NCBI RefSeq assembly: GCF_014648815.1
Contig: NZ_BMRV01000018.1
Location: forward strand, 1 to 64,000
Direction: 5' to 3'
Source of the DNA: Streptomyces flaveolus
Lineage (GTDB): Bacteria; Actinomycetota; Actinomycetes; Streptomycetales; Streptomycetaceae
DNA length: 64,000 nt
Part shown: one piece after another, positions 50,812 to 59,949 of the stretch
Numbering within the stretch: position 1 is the stretch's first letter
How the letters are laid out: every line of letters begins with the position of its first letter
Program-made: the position numbers and the translations under genes
The notes under the pieces: generated by a model
The model's input: only the letters and a program-made list of their open reading frames with translations
Databases searched by the model: none
Told to the model about the DNA's origin: nothing

Positions 50812-52821
50812 TCAGTCGTGAGGTGCCGAGGGAACGTCCGGCGGTGTGCCGGCCGGACCGAGCGCGCGGCGGATCGCGGCGAGCCAGTCGTCGACGGGCC
50901 CGAAGGTGAGCAACCCGCTGCCCGCGCCCGCGAGTTCACCGGAGGCGGGGAGTAGCCGGCGGTAGGTCCGGCGCAGTGCCGGCCGGTCGCCGAGGGTGAG
51001 GGCGAGCGCGGCCTCGGCGCAGCACAGGGCCTCGTGGAGGAGGTCGGGCGGCGGTTCGGAGAGGGCGCGCAGTGCCGACCGGGCCTCGGTGTCGCGGCCC
51101 TCGCGCAGGAGCGCGAACGGTTCGGCCCACGGGCGGTACGGGCCCCAGTCGGCCCGTGGGTCCACCTCCGCGGGCCGTCCGTGGGCCAGGCGCAGGCCGA
51201 GCAGTGCCAGGGGCAGCAGGCCGCGTTCCAGGCCGGGCATCCCCGCGCCGTCGAGCCGTGCGGCGGCGGCCCGGTAGCCGGCCTCGGCTCGGTCGTACGG
51301 GCTGCCGGTAGCGGCCTGCCGCAGGGCGCGGTACCAGGTGGTGAACACCGCCACCAGGGGCCGATCGTAGCGTTCGGCGAGGCGGTCCACGGCGTCGGCG
51401 TGCTCGTCGGCGGCGGTGAAGTCGGCGAGGGCGGACCGCGCCTGGACGCGGATCAGGTGGCCGAGCACTTCGTGGCTGTGCAGGCCGTGCCGGCGGGCGA
51501 GGGCGACGAGTTTGGCGCCGATCGCGTCCCGGCGCGGGGCGAGCCCGGCGGTGGTGCAGGACTGCATGAAGGCGCCGTTGAGGGCGAACGCCAGCAGCGC
51601 GGGGTCGTCCAGGCGGCGGGCGATCCGCTCGGCCTCGGCGGCGGCCTCGGGTCCGCGCGGGGAGCGGACGCCCCGGGACTCCAGGGCGACGGTGGCGAGC
51701 AGCCGGCAGCGGGCCGCATCGGCCGCGGCGTGGTCCGGCAGGGCCGCGAGGGTGTGTTCGGCGGCCGTGACGATCCGCCGTGCCGCTTCGGGGTCGTCGC
51801 TGCGGGTCCAGACGGCGGGGACGTCGTAGGCGCCGATCACCCGGGCCGCGAGTTCCTCGTCGCCGGTCTCCTCGGCCGCGACGACCGCCGCCGCGCGGTG
51901 CTCCCGGGCCGCCTCGAGACCGCCGCCGCCGGTGACCGCGAGGTCGCGCAGCAGGCCGACGGTCGACTCCAGGCGGGCGCGGGCCCCGGCGGCGACCGTG
52001 CGGTCGTACGCCTCGGTCGCGCGGGACCACAGGCGGGCCGCCGCGTCCGCGGGTTCGGCGGGCGGGTCGAGGGACGGGTCCTGCGAGAGGATGCCTGCCT
52101 CCAGCCGGCGCAGCCGGGGTCCGGGGTCGATGCCCAGTTCCCCGGCGAGCAGGACGCGGGCCCGGCGCAGTACCGCGAGGGCGTCGGCCTGGCGGCCGGT
52201 CCGGTACAGGGCCAGGGCGAGCAGTCGCCAGGCCTCCTCGCGCCAGGGGTGCTCGGCCAGGTGTGCGTCCAGGTCGGGGACCGCCTCGGCCGCCCGGCCG
52301 AGGCCGACGAGCAGGTCCGCCCGCCGCTCGACCGCGTGGAGTCTGAGTTCGGTCAGCCGGGCGCGCTCGCCCCGGGCCCAGCCCTCGCCGCCGAAGTCGG
52401 CGTAGGCGGGTCCCCGCCACTCCCCCAGGGCCGCGCCGAGCCGGGCCGGCGCCCGGTCGGGCGGCAGCCGTTCGGCGAGGGCCACGGCCTCCTCGAAACG
52501 CCAGGCGTCCACCGCGTCCGGTGCCGCGCGCAGCGCGTAGCCGGGGCCCTCGGTGACCAGCAGCCGGGCCGGTGCGCGGCGCGGGCGTTCGGGTTCCAGG
52601 GCCCGGCGCAGATCGCCGACGAAGGTGCGCACCGTGCCGACGGCCCGGGCGGGCGGCACGTCCCACAGGTCCTCGACCAGGCGCGCGACGGGGACCACGC
52701 GCCGCCGGGCCAGGAGCAGCCGGGCCAGCAGGGCCCGGTGCCGGGGTCCGCGCAGGTCGAGCGGGTCGCCGTCCCGTTCGGCCGTGACGGGCCCGAGCAC
52801 CCCGAAGGTGACCGCTTCCAT
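50812..52821 (-). CDS. SARP/BTAD-type transcriptional regulator
   Basis: A 669-residue regulator. Residues 1-95 are an OmpR-like winged helix ('FGVLGPVTAERDGDPLDLRG', 'RALLARLLLARRRVVPVARLV', 'TVRTFVGDLRRALEP'). Residues 95-245 form the bacterial transcriptional activation domain ('WREEAWRLLALALYRTGRQADALAVLRR' in two pieces). The remaining ~420 residues are helical repeat-like without a visible NB-ARC Walker motif, unlike AfsR. ATG 52821 has only a weak site. Divergent from the hydrolase gene (147 bases), a likely target; wider control of secondary metabolism is possible. Confidence 0.88.
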   Translation of the reverse strand: MEAVTFGVLGPVTAERDGDPLDLRGPRHRALLARLLLARRRVVPVARLVEDLWDVPPARAVGTVRTFVGDLRRALEPERPRRAPARLLVTEGPGYALRAAPDAVDAWRFEEAVALAERLPPDRAPARLGAALGEWRGPAYADFGGEGWARGERARLTELRLHAVERRADLLVGLGRAAEAVPDLDAHLAEHPWREEAWRLLALALYRTGRQADALAVLRRARVLLAGELGIDPGPRLRRLEAGILSQDPSLDPPAEPADAAARLWSRATEAYDRTVAAGARARLESTVGLLRDLAVTGGGGLEAAREHRAAAVVAAEETGDEELAARVIGAYDVPAVWTRSDDPEAARRIVTAAEHTLAALPDHAAADAARCRLLATVALESRGVRSPRGPEAAAEAERIARRLDDPALLAFALNGAFMQSCTTAGLAPRRDAIGAKLVALARRHGLHSHEVLGHLIRVQARSALADFTAADEHADAVDRLAERYDRPLVAVFTTWYRALRQAATGSPYDRAEAGYRAAAARLDGAGMPGLERGLLPLALLGLRLAHGRPAEVDPRADWGPYRPWAEPFALLREGRDTEARSALRALSEPPPDLLHEALCCAEAALALTLGDRPALRRTYRRLLPASGELAGAGSGLLTFGPVDDWLAAIRRALGPAGTPPDVPSAPHD

Positions 52822-52968
52822 GTTCCGTCCGCCCTGCTCCGCGCCGTCGCGCCCGTGGTCCGTGATCACCACGGTACGCGTGCTGATCGGTTGCTGATTC
52901 GCGCCGGGCAGCCTGAGGAACGTCCTGGACCGGACGCGTCGAAGAACACCGAAAGGCACCGATCAGTC

Positions 52969-53847
52969 ATGGCACCGACCATTCCCGGCTTCACCTACGA
53001 CCGTGTCCCCGTCGCCGACGGCGTCGCGCTGAACGTGGCCGTCGGCGGCTCCGGCAGCCCGCTCGTGCTGCTGCACGGTTTCCCGCAGACCCACCTGATG
53101 TGGCGGCACGTCGCCGCCGACCTCACCGCCGAGCACACGGTGATCTGCCCGGACCTGCGCGGCTACGGCGACAGCGACAAGCCCGCCGACCCCGACGGCA
53201 CCGCGTACGCCAAGCGGACCATGGCCGCCGACGTCGTCGCCCTGGCCCGGGCGCTGGGGCACGACAGGTTCGCGCTGGCCGGGCACGACCGGGGCGCCCT
53301 GGTCGGGGTCCGGGCCGGACTCGACCACCCGGACACGGTGACGCACCTGGCCGCGCTGGACGTGCTGCCGACCCTGGACATGTGGGACGTGCTGCACGGA
53401 ACGACGGCGGCCGTGGGTTTCCATCTGTATCTGATGGCGCAGCCGCCCGGTCTGCCGGAGCAGCTGATCGGCGCCGCGCCGGACGCCTTCTTCGGCCACT
53501 TCCTCGACGTCTGGACCCGGGACGCGGGGGCCCTGCCCGCCGACGTCCGCGCCGCCTACCTGAAGGCGTCGCGCGAGGCGGTGCCGTCCATCGTGGCCGA
53601 CTACCGGGCCTCGGCGGGCATCGACGTCGACCACGACCGGGCCGACCGCGAGCGCGGCAACCGGCTGCGGATGCCGGTGACCGTGCTCCAGCAGGACTGG
53701 GGCACGGTCCTCGGTTACGACGCCGTCGCGCTGTGGCGGGCCTGGGCCCCCGAGCTGCGGCACGTCACGGTCGGCTGCGGCCACTTCATGGCGGAGGAGG
53801 CGCCCGGGGAGGTCGCCGGGGCCCTGCGGGACCTGCTGGCCCGGTAG
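52969..53847 (+). CDS. Alpha/beta hydrolase (haloacetate-dehalogenase/epoxide-hydrolase-like)
   Basis: A 292-residue alpha/beta hydrolase with 'LLHGFPQTHLMWRHV' (HGFP oxyanion motif), nucleophile Asp in 'AGHDRGALVG' and catalytic His in 'GCGHFMAEEAP'. An Asp nucleophile is the mark of dehalogenases and epoxide hydrolases; 'PDLRGYGDSDKP' fits fluoroacetate/haloacetate dehalogenases. Actual substrate is unknown. ATG 52969 lies downstream of AAAGG. Divergent from the SARP gene. Confidence 0.88.
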   Translation: MAPTIPGFTYDRVPVADGVALNVAVGGSGSPLVLLHGFPQTHLMWRHVAADLTAEHTVICPDLRGYGDSDKPADPDGTAYAKRTMAADVVALARALGHDRFALAGHDRGALVGVRAGLDHPDTVTHLAALDVLPTLDMWDVLHGTTAAVGFHLYLMAQPPGLPEQLIGAAPDAFFGHFLDVWTRDAGALPADVRAAYLKASREAVPSIVADYRASAGIDVDHDRADRERGNRLRMPVTVLQQDWGTVLGYDAVALWRAWAPELRHVTVGCGHFMAEEAPGEVAGALRDLLAR

Positions 53848-53877
53848 CCGTTCCGCCGGGGGTCCGGCCGCCGCCGG

Positions 53878-54306
53878 TCAGTGTGCTCCGGGCACGTCCT
53901 CCGTGACACCGTTCAGCGGTGAGGACGGGTCACTGCCGTAGGGGCGGGTGAAGGCCTCCATGCCGTGCCCGGACGGGTCGGTGAAGTACACGCCGCGTCC
54001 GCCGTCGTTGCGGTTGATCCGGCGCGGGTGCCGCCCGTGCGGGTCGGCCTGGATGGGGACCCGGCCCTCGACGAGCCGGGCGAGGATCGTGTCGAACTCG
54101 TCCTCGGAGACGAGGAACGCGTAGTGCTGGGCCGGGATGTCGATGCCGACGGTGGCGAAATCCAGGGTGACGCCGTTGGCGGTCGTCACGGGCAGGAACA
54201 TTCCGGCGGGTTCCCCGACCTCGAGGCCGAGGATTCCGGCGAGGAAACGGGCGGACTTCTCCCGGTCGCGGGAGAGAACGATGGTGTGGTTGAACTCGAC
54301 TGACAC
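53878..54306 (-). CDS. VOC-family (glyoxalase-fold) protein
   Basis: A 142-residue vicinal-oxygen-chelate protein with two beta-alpha-beta3 modules: 'FNHTIVLSRDREKSARFLAGILGLEV' in the first and 'RGVYFTDPSGHGMEAFTRPYG' in the second, giving His at the start and Glu at the end as potential metal ligands. Family members are dioxygenases, glyoxalases or resistance proteins. GTG 54306 has GGAGG upstream. Converges on the dehalogenase-like gene. Confidence 0.86.
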   Translation of the reverse strand: MSVEFNHTIVLSRDREKSARFLAGILGLEVGEPAGMFLPVTTANGVTLDFATVGIDIPAQHYAFLVSEDEFDTILARLVEGRVPIQADPHGRHPRRINRNDGGRGVYFTDPSGHGMEAFTRPYGSDPSSPLNGVTEDVPGAH

Positions 54307-54483
54307 GGGTCAATGCCTCCACGGGCATCTTTGCGGCGCCTCCATGCCTCACCCGGCCGGTGACCGGCACGCGATGCCGCGCGCAAGATCCTAGGCGAGC
54401 GGACCGGCCGTGTCGATCGTGCCGGCCCGCTCGGCGGGGAAATGCCGTGGAAGGCCGGGTCCGCCCCGTGCTTGCATGGCGCC

Positions 54484-55122
54484 ATGGTGTCCCCCGACCG
54501 TCTCCTCGCCTTCGCCGCCCTGTCGCTGCTGCTCATCGTGGTGCCGGGCCCCAGTGTGCTGTTCGTGATCGGCCGGGCGCTCGCGCAGGGGCGCCGGGCC
54601 GCGCTCACCACGGTCGTGGGGAACACCCTCGGCGCGTACGTGCTGGTCGTCGCCGTCGCCCTGGGGGTCGGGTCGGTCGTGGAACGCTCGCTCCTGGTCT
54701 TCACGGTGCTCAAACTGGCGGGCGCCGCCTACCTCGTGCACCTCGGGGTGAAGGCGTGGCGCGAACGCCGTTCCCTGCGGGCGGCGTTCACCGGCGACGG
54801 CGGGACGCCCGGAGCCCGGCGCACCTTCTGGGAGGGGTTCGCGGTCGGTGTGACCAACCCCAAGACCATCGTCTTCTTCGCCGCGGTGCTGCCGCAGTTC
54901 GTCGACCGTGAACAGGGCGGTGTCGCGGTGCAGATGCTGCTGCTCGGCCTGGTGTTCAACGTCATCGCGGTGGCCTGCGACAGCGCCTGGGGGCTGCTCG
55001 CGGCCACGGCGCGCGACTGGTTCGCCAACTCCCCGCGGCGGCTGTCCGCGGTCGGCGGGGCGGGCGGCCTGGCCATGATCGGCCTCGGCGTCACGGTGGC
55101 CGTGACCGGACGCAAGGACTAG
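54484..55122 (+). CDS. LysE/RhtB-family amino acid exporter
   Basis: A 212-residue LysE-type exporter with about six membrane segments. 'VVPGPSVLFVIGRALAQGRRAAL' is the family signature near residue 20 (P-G-P motif), with 'LKLAGAAYLVHLGVKAWR' and 'GFAVGVTNPKTIVFFAAVLPQFV' in two parts later. It probably exports an amino acid or homoserine lactone-like compound. ATG 54484 has a weak site. It lies 136 bases before ramC on the same strand but is probably separate from the ram operon. Confidence 0.87.
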   Translation: MVSPDRLLAFAALSLLLIVVPGPSVLFVIGRALAQGRRAALTTVVGNTLGAYVLVVAVALGVGSVVERSLLVFTVLKLAGAAYLVHLGVKAWRERRSLRAAFTGDGGTPGARRTFWEGFAVGVTNPKTIVFFAAVLPQFVDREQGGVAVQMLLLGLVFNVIAVACDSAWGLLAATARDWFANSPRRLSAVGGAGGLAMIGLGVTVAVTGRKD

Positions 55123-55181
55123 CACGGCGGCCGGGGCACCGGCGCCCGGCAAGTTACCTGTGCGTTCCGCACGTCCGAGAG

Positions 55182-55224
55182 GTGACAGCGGTGACTGTCC
55201 CGGACGCGGTGGCGCGTGACAGCG
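55182..55224 (+). promoter_or_regulatory. GTGAC direct repeats in the ramC promoter region
   Basis: GTGACAGCG occurs at 55182-55190 and 55216-55224, with GTGACTGTC at 55191-55199 directly after the first. They lie 35-77 bases before the ramC start, where the activator RamR is expected to bind. Confidence 0.45.
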
Positions 55225-55258
55225 TCTTCCTCGGCACCGACCGGTGGAGGGAGAAGGC

Positions 55259-57877
55259 GTGAACAAGGGCTACGCCGTGTACTGCGACGCAGACCCGCAC
55301 TTCTACGACGCGCCGCACCGCACGGCCCCCGGCACCGCGGCGGCCGGCACCCGGTACGCGGCGGCCACCGAGCCGGTCCCGGCCGGATGGCAGCGCGGCG
55401 AGAGCGGCGACTGGCTGGCCCTGCGGCCGCTGGACGCCGAACTGCCCGCGCAGGGCTGGAAGATCCACGTCTCCGCCTGCCTGGACAACGCCGAATCCGT
55501 CCTGGAGCGCGTACGGCGACACTGCCTCGAGCACGGTGTCGCGTTCAAGTTCGTCCCGAGCCGCTACCTGCTCCACCAGCGCAACGCCAAGTACGCCGAC
55601 CGGGCGGGCAGCGGCAAGTTCATCACCGTGTACCCGGCGGACGAGGAGCGGTTCGAGCAACTCGCGGGCGAGCTGAGCGCCCTGCTGGCCGGCGAGCCGG
55701 GACCGCACATCCTGAGCGATCTCAGACTCGGCGACGGCCCGGTGCACGTGCGCTACGGCAGCTTCACCCGCCGCAACTGCTACGACGAGGACGGCGAGCT
55801 GCGGCCGGCGGTCGCGGACCCCGACGGAGTGCTCGTTCCGGACCTGCGCGGCCCGGTGTTCCGGGTGCCCGACTGGGTGAGCGTGCCGGCGTTCCTGCGG
55901 CCCCACCTCGAGGCGCGGGCCACGGTGACCCTGGCGGACATCCCCTACACCGTCGAGTCGGCGCTCCACTTCTCCAACGGCGGCGGCGTCTACCGGGCGC
56001 GGGACACGCGCACCGGTGAGCTCGTGGTCCTCAAGGAGGGCCGCCCGCACGCGGGGCTGGCGGCCGACGGGGCGGACGCGGTGGCCCGGCTGGAGCGCGA
56101 ACGCCGGGCCCTGGAGCGGCTGTCCGGTCTGGACTGCACGCCCGAGGTGCGGGACGCGTTCACCGTCGGGGAGCACCACTTCCTGGTCCTCGAACACCTC
56201 GACGGCAAGCCGCTCAACACCTTCTTCGCCCGGCGCCATCCGCTCATCGAGGCCGACCCGGACGAGGGGCGGCTCGCCGAGTACACCGAGTGGGCGCTGG
56301 ACATCCACGCCCAGGTCGAGCGGGCCGTCACGCAGGTGCACGAGCGGGGCGTGGTCTTCAACGACCTGCACCTCTTCAACATCATGGTCCGCGACGACGG
56401 ACGGGTGGCCCTGCTGGACTTCGAGGCCGCCCATCACGTCGACGAGCCGGGCCGGCAGACCGTCGCGCACCCCGGCTTCGTGGCGCCGCCCGGCCGGCGG
56501 GGACCGGCCGTGGACCGGTACGCCCTGGCCTGTCTGCGGCTGGCCCTGTTCCTGCCCCTGACCAGTCTGCTGGCGCTGGACCGGCGCAAGGCGGAGCACC
56601 TCGCCGACGTGGTGGCGCGGCAGTTCCCGGTCCCGAGGGCCTTCCTGGACGCGGCGGTCGCCGAGATCACCGGCACGCCGGTCCGTCCGCCGTCGGCGCG
56701 CCGGGACCGGAGCGGCTTCGTCCCGGTCGAGCCGGGCGACTGGCCCCGCAGCCGGGACTCGATGGCGGCGGCCGTCCGCGCGTCGGCGACCCCGTCCCGC
56801 GACGACCGTCTGTTCCCCGGCGACGTCGCCCAGTTCGCCACGGCGGGCGGCGGCCTCTCGTTCGGATACGGCGCGGCCGGCGTGCTGTACGCCCTCGCCG
56901 AGAGCGGTGCGGGACGCGACGAGGACGGGGAGCAGTGGCTGCTGGAGCGGACGAAGGAGCCGCCGTCGGGCATGCCGCTGGGCTTCCACGACGGGATCGC
57001 GGGGACCGCCTGGACGCTGGACCGCCTCGGGCACCGGGCCCGGGCGCTCGACCTGACCGCGACCCTCCTCGAGCATCCCCTCGACGGACTCTCCCCCGAC
57101 CTGCACGGCGGCACGGCCGGCATCGGCCTGATGCTGGACTCCCTGGCCGCCTCCACCGGGGACACGGCCCTGCGCACGGCTGCCCTGCGGTGCGCCGAGC
57201 TGAGCGCCCGGAGCGCACCGGCCGGTCCGCCGGGCGGGGGGTCCGGCCGCCGGGCCCGCGCCGGTCTGCTGCACGGCGCGACGGGCAGCGCGCTGCTGTT
57301 CCTGCGCCTGTACGAACGCACCGGGGACACCGCCCTGCTGGACCTCGCCGGCGACGCGCTGCGCCAGGATCTCGCGCGCTGCGTCCGCGGCGCGGGCGGC
57401 GCCCTCCAGGTGGACGAGGGCTGGCGCACCATGCCGTACCTGGGGGCCGGCAGCGTGGGCATCGGCATGGTGCTCGACGACTACCTGGCGCACCGCGCCG
57501 ACGAGGAGTTCGAGCGGGCGCGGAGCGAGATCGTGCGCGCGGCGCAGGCCATGTTCTACGCCCAGCCCGGGCTCTACCGGGGCGTCGCCGGCATGGTGCT
57601 GTACCTCGGCCGGACGACGGCGCCCGGCCCGGGCACCGGGCCGGCGGCCGTCCGGCGCCAGATCGACGCGCTGGCCTGGCACGCCATGTCCTACCGCGGC
57701 CGGCTCGCCTTTCCGGGCGAGCAGATGATGCGCCTGTCGATGGACCTGTCCACCGGGACGGCCGGCTGTCTGCTGGCCCTCGCGTCCGTACACGGCGACC
57801 GGTCCGCCGGTCTGCCGTTCCTCCCACCGCCGCGGCCCGAGCCGCGGCCCATGAGCCGGTCCCACGAGGGGCCGTGA
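55259..57877 (+). CDS. ramC: RamC, class III lanthipeptide synthetase for SapB
   Basis: An 872-residue LanKC enzyme. The N-terminal ~210 residues form the phospho-Ser lyase region ('FKFVPSRYLLHQRNAKYADR'). About residues 235-480 are a Ser/Thr kinase domain with 'LVVLKEGRPHAG' (Lys), 'VVFNDLHLFNIMV' (catalytic loop) and 'ALLDFEAAH' (metal Asp). About 520-860 are a LanC-like cyclase lacking the zinc Cys/Cys/His set, as expected in class III ('GFHDGIAGTAWTLDRLG', 'LHGGTAGIGLML'). It phosphorylates, dehydrates and cyclises RamS at the membrane. GTG 55259 is set by GGAGGGAG; the first residues 'NKGYAVYCDADPHFYD' align with known RamC. Confidence 0.95.
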   Translation: MNKGYAVYCDADPHFYDAPHRTAPGTAAAGTRYAAATEPVPAGWQRGESGDWLALRPLDAELPAQGWKIHVSACLDNAESVLERVRRHCLEHGVAFKFVPSRYLLHQRNAKYADRAGSGKFITVYPADEERFEQLAGELSALLAGEPGPHILSDLRLGDGPVHVRYGSFTRRNCYDEDGELRPAVADPDGVLVPDLRGPVFRVPDWVSVPAFLRPHLEARATVTLADIPYTVESALHFSNGGGVYRARDTRTGELVVLKEGRPHAGLAADGADAVARLERERRALERLSGLDCTPEVRDAFTVGEHHFLVLEHLDGKPLNTFFARRHPLIEADPDEGRLAEYTEWALDIHAQVERAVTQVHERGVVFNDLHLFNIMVRDDGRVALLDFEAAHHVDEPGRQTVAHPGFVAPPGRRGPAVDRYALACLRLALFLPLTSLLALDRRKAEHLADVVARQFPVPRAFLDAAVAEITGTPVRPPSARRDRSGFVPVEPGDWPRSRDSMAAAVRASATPSRDDRLFPGDVAQFATAGGGLSFGYGAAGVLYALAESGAGRDEDGEQWLLERTKEPPSGMPLGFHDGIAGTAWTLDRLGHRARALDLTATLLEHPLDGLSPDLHGGTAGIGLMLDSLAASTGDTALRTAALRCAELSARSAPAGPPGGGSGRRARAGLLHGATGSALLFLRLYERTGDTALLDLAGDALRQDLARCVRGAGGALQVDEGWRTMPYLGAGSVGIGMVLDDYLAHRADEEFERARSEIVRAAQAMFYAQPGLYRGVAGMVLYLGRTTAPGPGTGPAAVRRQIDALAWHAMSYRGRLAFPGEQMMRLSMDLSTGTAGCLLALASVHGDRSAGLPFLPPPRPEPRPMSRSHEGP

Positions 57878-57912
57878 ACAAGCACCCGTTGTCCGTACGA
57901 AGGGATGAGCAC

Positions 57913-58041
57913 ATGAACCTGTTCGACCTGCAGTCGATGGAGACCCCGAAGGAAGAGGCCATGGGGGACGTCGAGACCGGCAGCCGCGCCAGCCTGCTGC
58001 TCTGCGGCGACAGCAGCCTCAGCATCACGACCTGTAACTGA
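57913..58041 (+). CDS. ramS: RamS, SapB precursor peptide
   Basis: A 42-residue lanthipeptide precursor. The leader (residues 1-21) starts 'MNLFDLQSMETPKEEAMGD', with the LF(D/E)LQ motif recognised by class III synthetases. The 21-residue core carries two SxxxC units, 'SLLLC' and 'SITTC', with Ser residues three positions before each for dehydroalanine. This matches SapB, an amphipathic morphogen with two lanthionine rings that lowers surface tension so aerial hyphae can rise. The gene lies 35 bases after ramC and is followed by a strong hairpin. As far as I recall the sequence equals that of S. coelicolor. Confidence 0.97.
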   Translation: MNLFDLQSMETPKEEAMGDVETGSRASLLLCGDSSLSITTCN

Positions 58042-58049
58042 CGTCCGAG

Positions 58050-58080
58050 ACGGCCCGCCGCGGTCACCGCGGCGGGCCGT
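58050..58080 (+). terminator. Attenuating hairpin between ramS and ramA
   Basis: ACGGCCCGCCGCGG (58050-58063) and CCGCGGCGGGCCGT (58067-58080): 14 perfect pairs, loop TCA, 8 bases after ramS. Likely sets high precursor and low transporter expression by partial read-through. Confidence 0.85.
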
Positions 58081-58176
58081 GCGGTCCGGTACCGGCGTCC
58101 CGGCCTCACCGCCGGGGCGCCGGTGCCGTGTCTCGTCGCCGCCGTGTGCGGCGCCGACCACGAGGAGGGGCTGCCG

Positions 58177-59949
58177 GTGGACACGACCCCGGTCCGGCGA
58201 CGACAACAGCGTGTGCCCGGCGCGGACCCCGGCCGTGGGCCCGAACTGCTGGTGCTGGTGTGCTCGGTGGCGGCGGCCGCCGCCGCGGTCGCGCAGCCCC
58301 TGGTCCTCGGCCGGGCGCTGGACCTGCTGCTGGACGACGGCGGCGCCGGGCCCTGGCTCGCGGCGAGCGTGGCGCTGCTCGCCGGCGAGGTGCTCCTCGA
58401 CAGCCTGACCGCGCTGCTCACCGGCCGGTGCACCGCCGGCTGGACGGCGGCGGTCCGCTCCCGCGCCCTCACCGGCCTGCTGCACGCCGTACCGGAAGGG
58501 GCGCGTCCGTACTCCGCGGGAGACGTCGGGACACGGCTGACGCTCAACGCCTCCGACGCGGGCGGCGCCCCGGCTGCCCGGGCCGCGCTGGCCGCCTCGC
58601 TGATCACCCCGGCCGGCGCGCTCGTCGCGCTGGCCTTCGTCGACGTGTGGGTGGCCGGGTGCGTGCTGGCCGGACTGCCCGCCCTGGTACTGGTGCTGCG
58701 GGTCTTCGCGCGCGACACGGGGGCGTCGGTGCGTGCCTACCAGCAGGTGCAGTCGGACATCGCGGGCCGCCTGCTGGAGGCCATGGAGGGCGCGGAGACC
58801 ATCGCCGCCGCCGGGACGGCGGGCCGTGAACGCGAGCGCGTGCTGCGGCCGTTGACCGAGCTCAGCGCGCTGGGCGAGCGCATGTGGGCACTGCACGGGC
58901 GGGCACTGGCAACCGGCGGTGTGCTCGTCCCGCTGCTGACGGTGGCGGCCACGGCCGTCGGCGGGCTCCGGCTCGGCGCGGGCGCCCTGAGCGTGGGCGA
59001 GCTGCTGGCGGTGTGCCGCTACGCGCAGCTGGCCGCCGGGTTCGGCAGCGCGGCCACGCTGCTCGGCGCGCTGGTCCGGGGCCGGACGGCGCGGGAGCGC
59101 ACCGCCGCTCTGGAACGGCTGCCCGCCCTGCGCCACGGCAGCCGGACCCTGCCCCCGGGTGGCCCCGGCGTCCTCGAGATGCGCGGCGTACGTGTCCTGC
59201 GCGAGGGGGCGGAGGTCCTGCGGGCGGACGACGTGGTGGTGCCCGGCGGGGCGACGGCCGCGGTCGTGGGCCGCAGCGGCGCCGGCAAGTCCGTACTGGC
59301 CGCCGTGGCGGGCCGGCTGATCGACCCCGACGAGGGCGAGGTCCTCCTGGACGGCGCCCCTCTGGCCTCCCTGAGCCGTGCGAGCCTGCGCGCCGAGGTC
59401 GGTTTCGCCTTCGCGCGTCCGGTGCTGGGTGACGGCACGGTGGCCGAGGCGGTCGCGGCCGGGGCACCCCCCGCGACACCGCACCGGGTGCGGGAGGCGG
59501 TCCGTCTCGCGGGTGCCGACGCCTTCGTACGCCGCCTGCCGCGGACGTACGACACCCGGCTCGCCGACGTCCCGCTTTCCGGCGGCGAGTACCAGCGCCT
59601 GGGGCTGGCCCGGGCGTTCGCCCACGCGGGCCGGCTGCTCGTGATGGACGACGCGACCTCCAGTCTGGACACCGCCACCGAGCACGCCGTGGACCGGGCG
59701 GTGCGCCACTCCCTCGAAGGCACCACGCGCCTGGTCGTGGCGCACCGTCCATCGGTCGCGGCCCGGGCGGACCTGGTGATCTGGCTGGAGGACGGGCGGG
59801 TACGGGCGGTCGGCCCCCATCGGCGGCTGTGGGAACGGGCCGCCTACCGGGCGGTGTTCGCCACCGGCGTGGAATCCGGCGCCGAGGAGGCGGACGCCGG
59901 ACCCGCGGGCGACCGGATCGCCTCCGTGCACGGCGAGGCGCGGCCGTGA
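58177..59949 (+). CDS. ramA: RamA, ABC transporter half (SapB export)
   Basis: A 590-residue ABC half-transporter: about six membrane segments in residues 25-310, then an ATPase with Walker A 'VVGRSGAGKSVLAAV', signature 'LSGGEYQRLGLARAF' and Walker B 'RLLVMDDATSSLD'. With RamB it forms a heterodimer thought to export SapB. The GTG at 58177 follows GAGGAGGGG; upstream in-frame codons lie within the post-ramS region. Its stop overlaps the ramB start (GTGA). Confidence 0.93.
   Translation: MDTTPVRRRQQRVPGADPGRGPELLVLVCSVAAAAAAVAQPLVLGRALDLLLDDGGAGPWLAASVALLAGEVLLDSLTALLTGRCTAGWTAAVRSRALTGLLHAVPEGARPYSAGDVGTRLTLNASDAGGAPAARAALAASLITPAGALVALAFVDVWVAGCVLAGLPALVLVLRVFARDTGASVRAYQQVQSDIAGRLLEAMEGAETIAAAGTAGRERERVLRPLTELSALGERMWALHGRALATGGVLVPLLTVAATAVGGLRLGAGALSVGELLAVCRYAQLAAGFGSAATLLGALVRGRTARERTAALERLPALRHGSRTLPPGGPGVLEMRGVRVLREGAEVLRADDVVVPGGATAAVVGRSGAGKSVLAAVAGRLIDPDEGEVLLDGAPLASLSRASLRAEVGFAFARPVLGDGTVAEAVAAGAPPATPHRVREAVRLAGADAFVRRLPRTYDTRLADVPLSGGEYQRLGLARAFAHAGRLLVMDDATSSLDTATEHAVDRAVRHSLEGTTRLVVAHRPSVAARADLVIWLEDGRVRAVGPHRRLWERAAYRAVFATGVESGAEEADAGPAGDRIASVHGEARP

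Noticed and set aside
55154..57865. 903-codon minus-strand open frame opposite ramC
   Set aside because: Shadow of ramC; no motif and no ribosome site.
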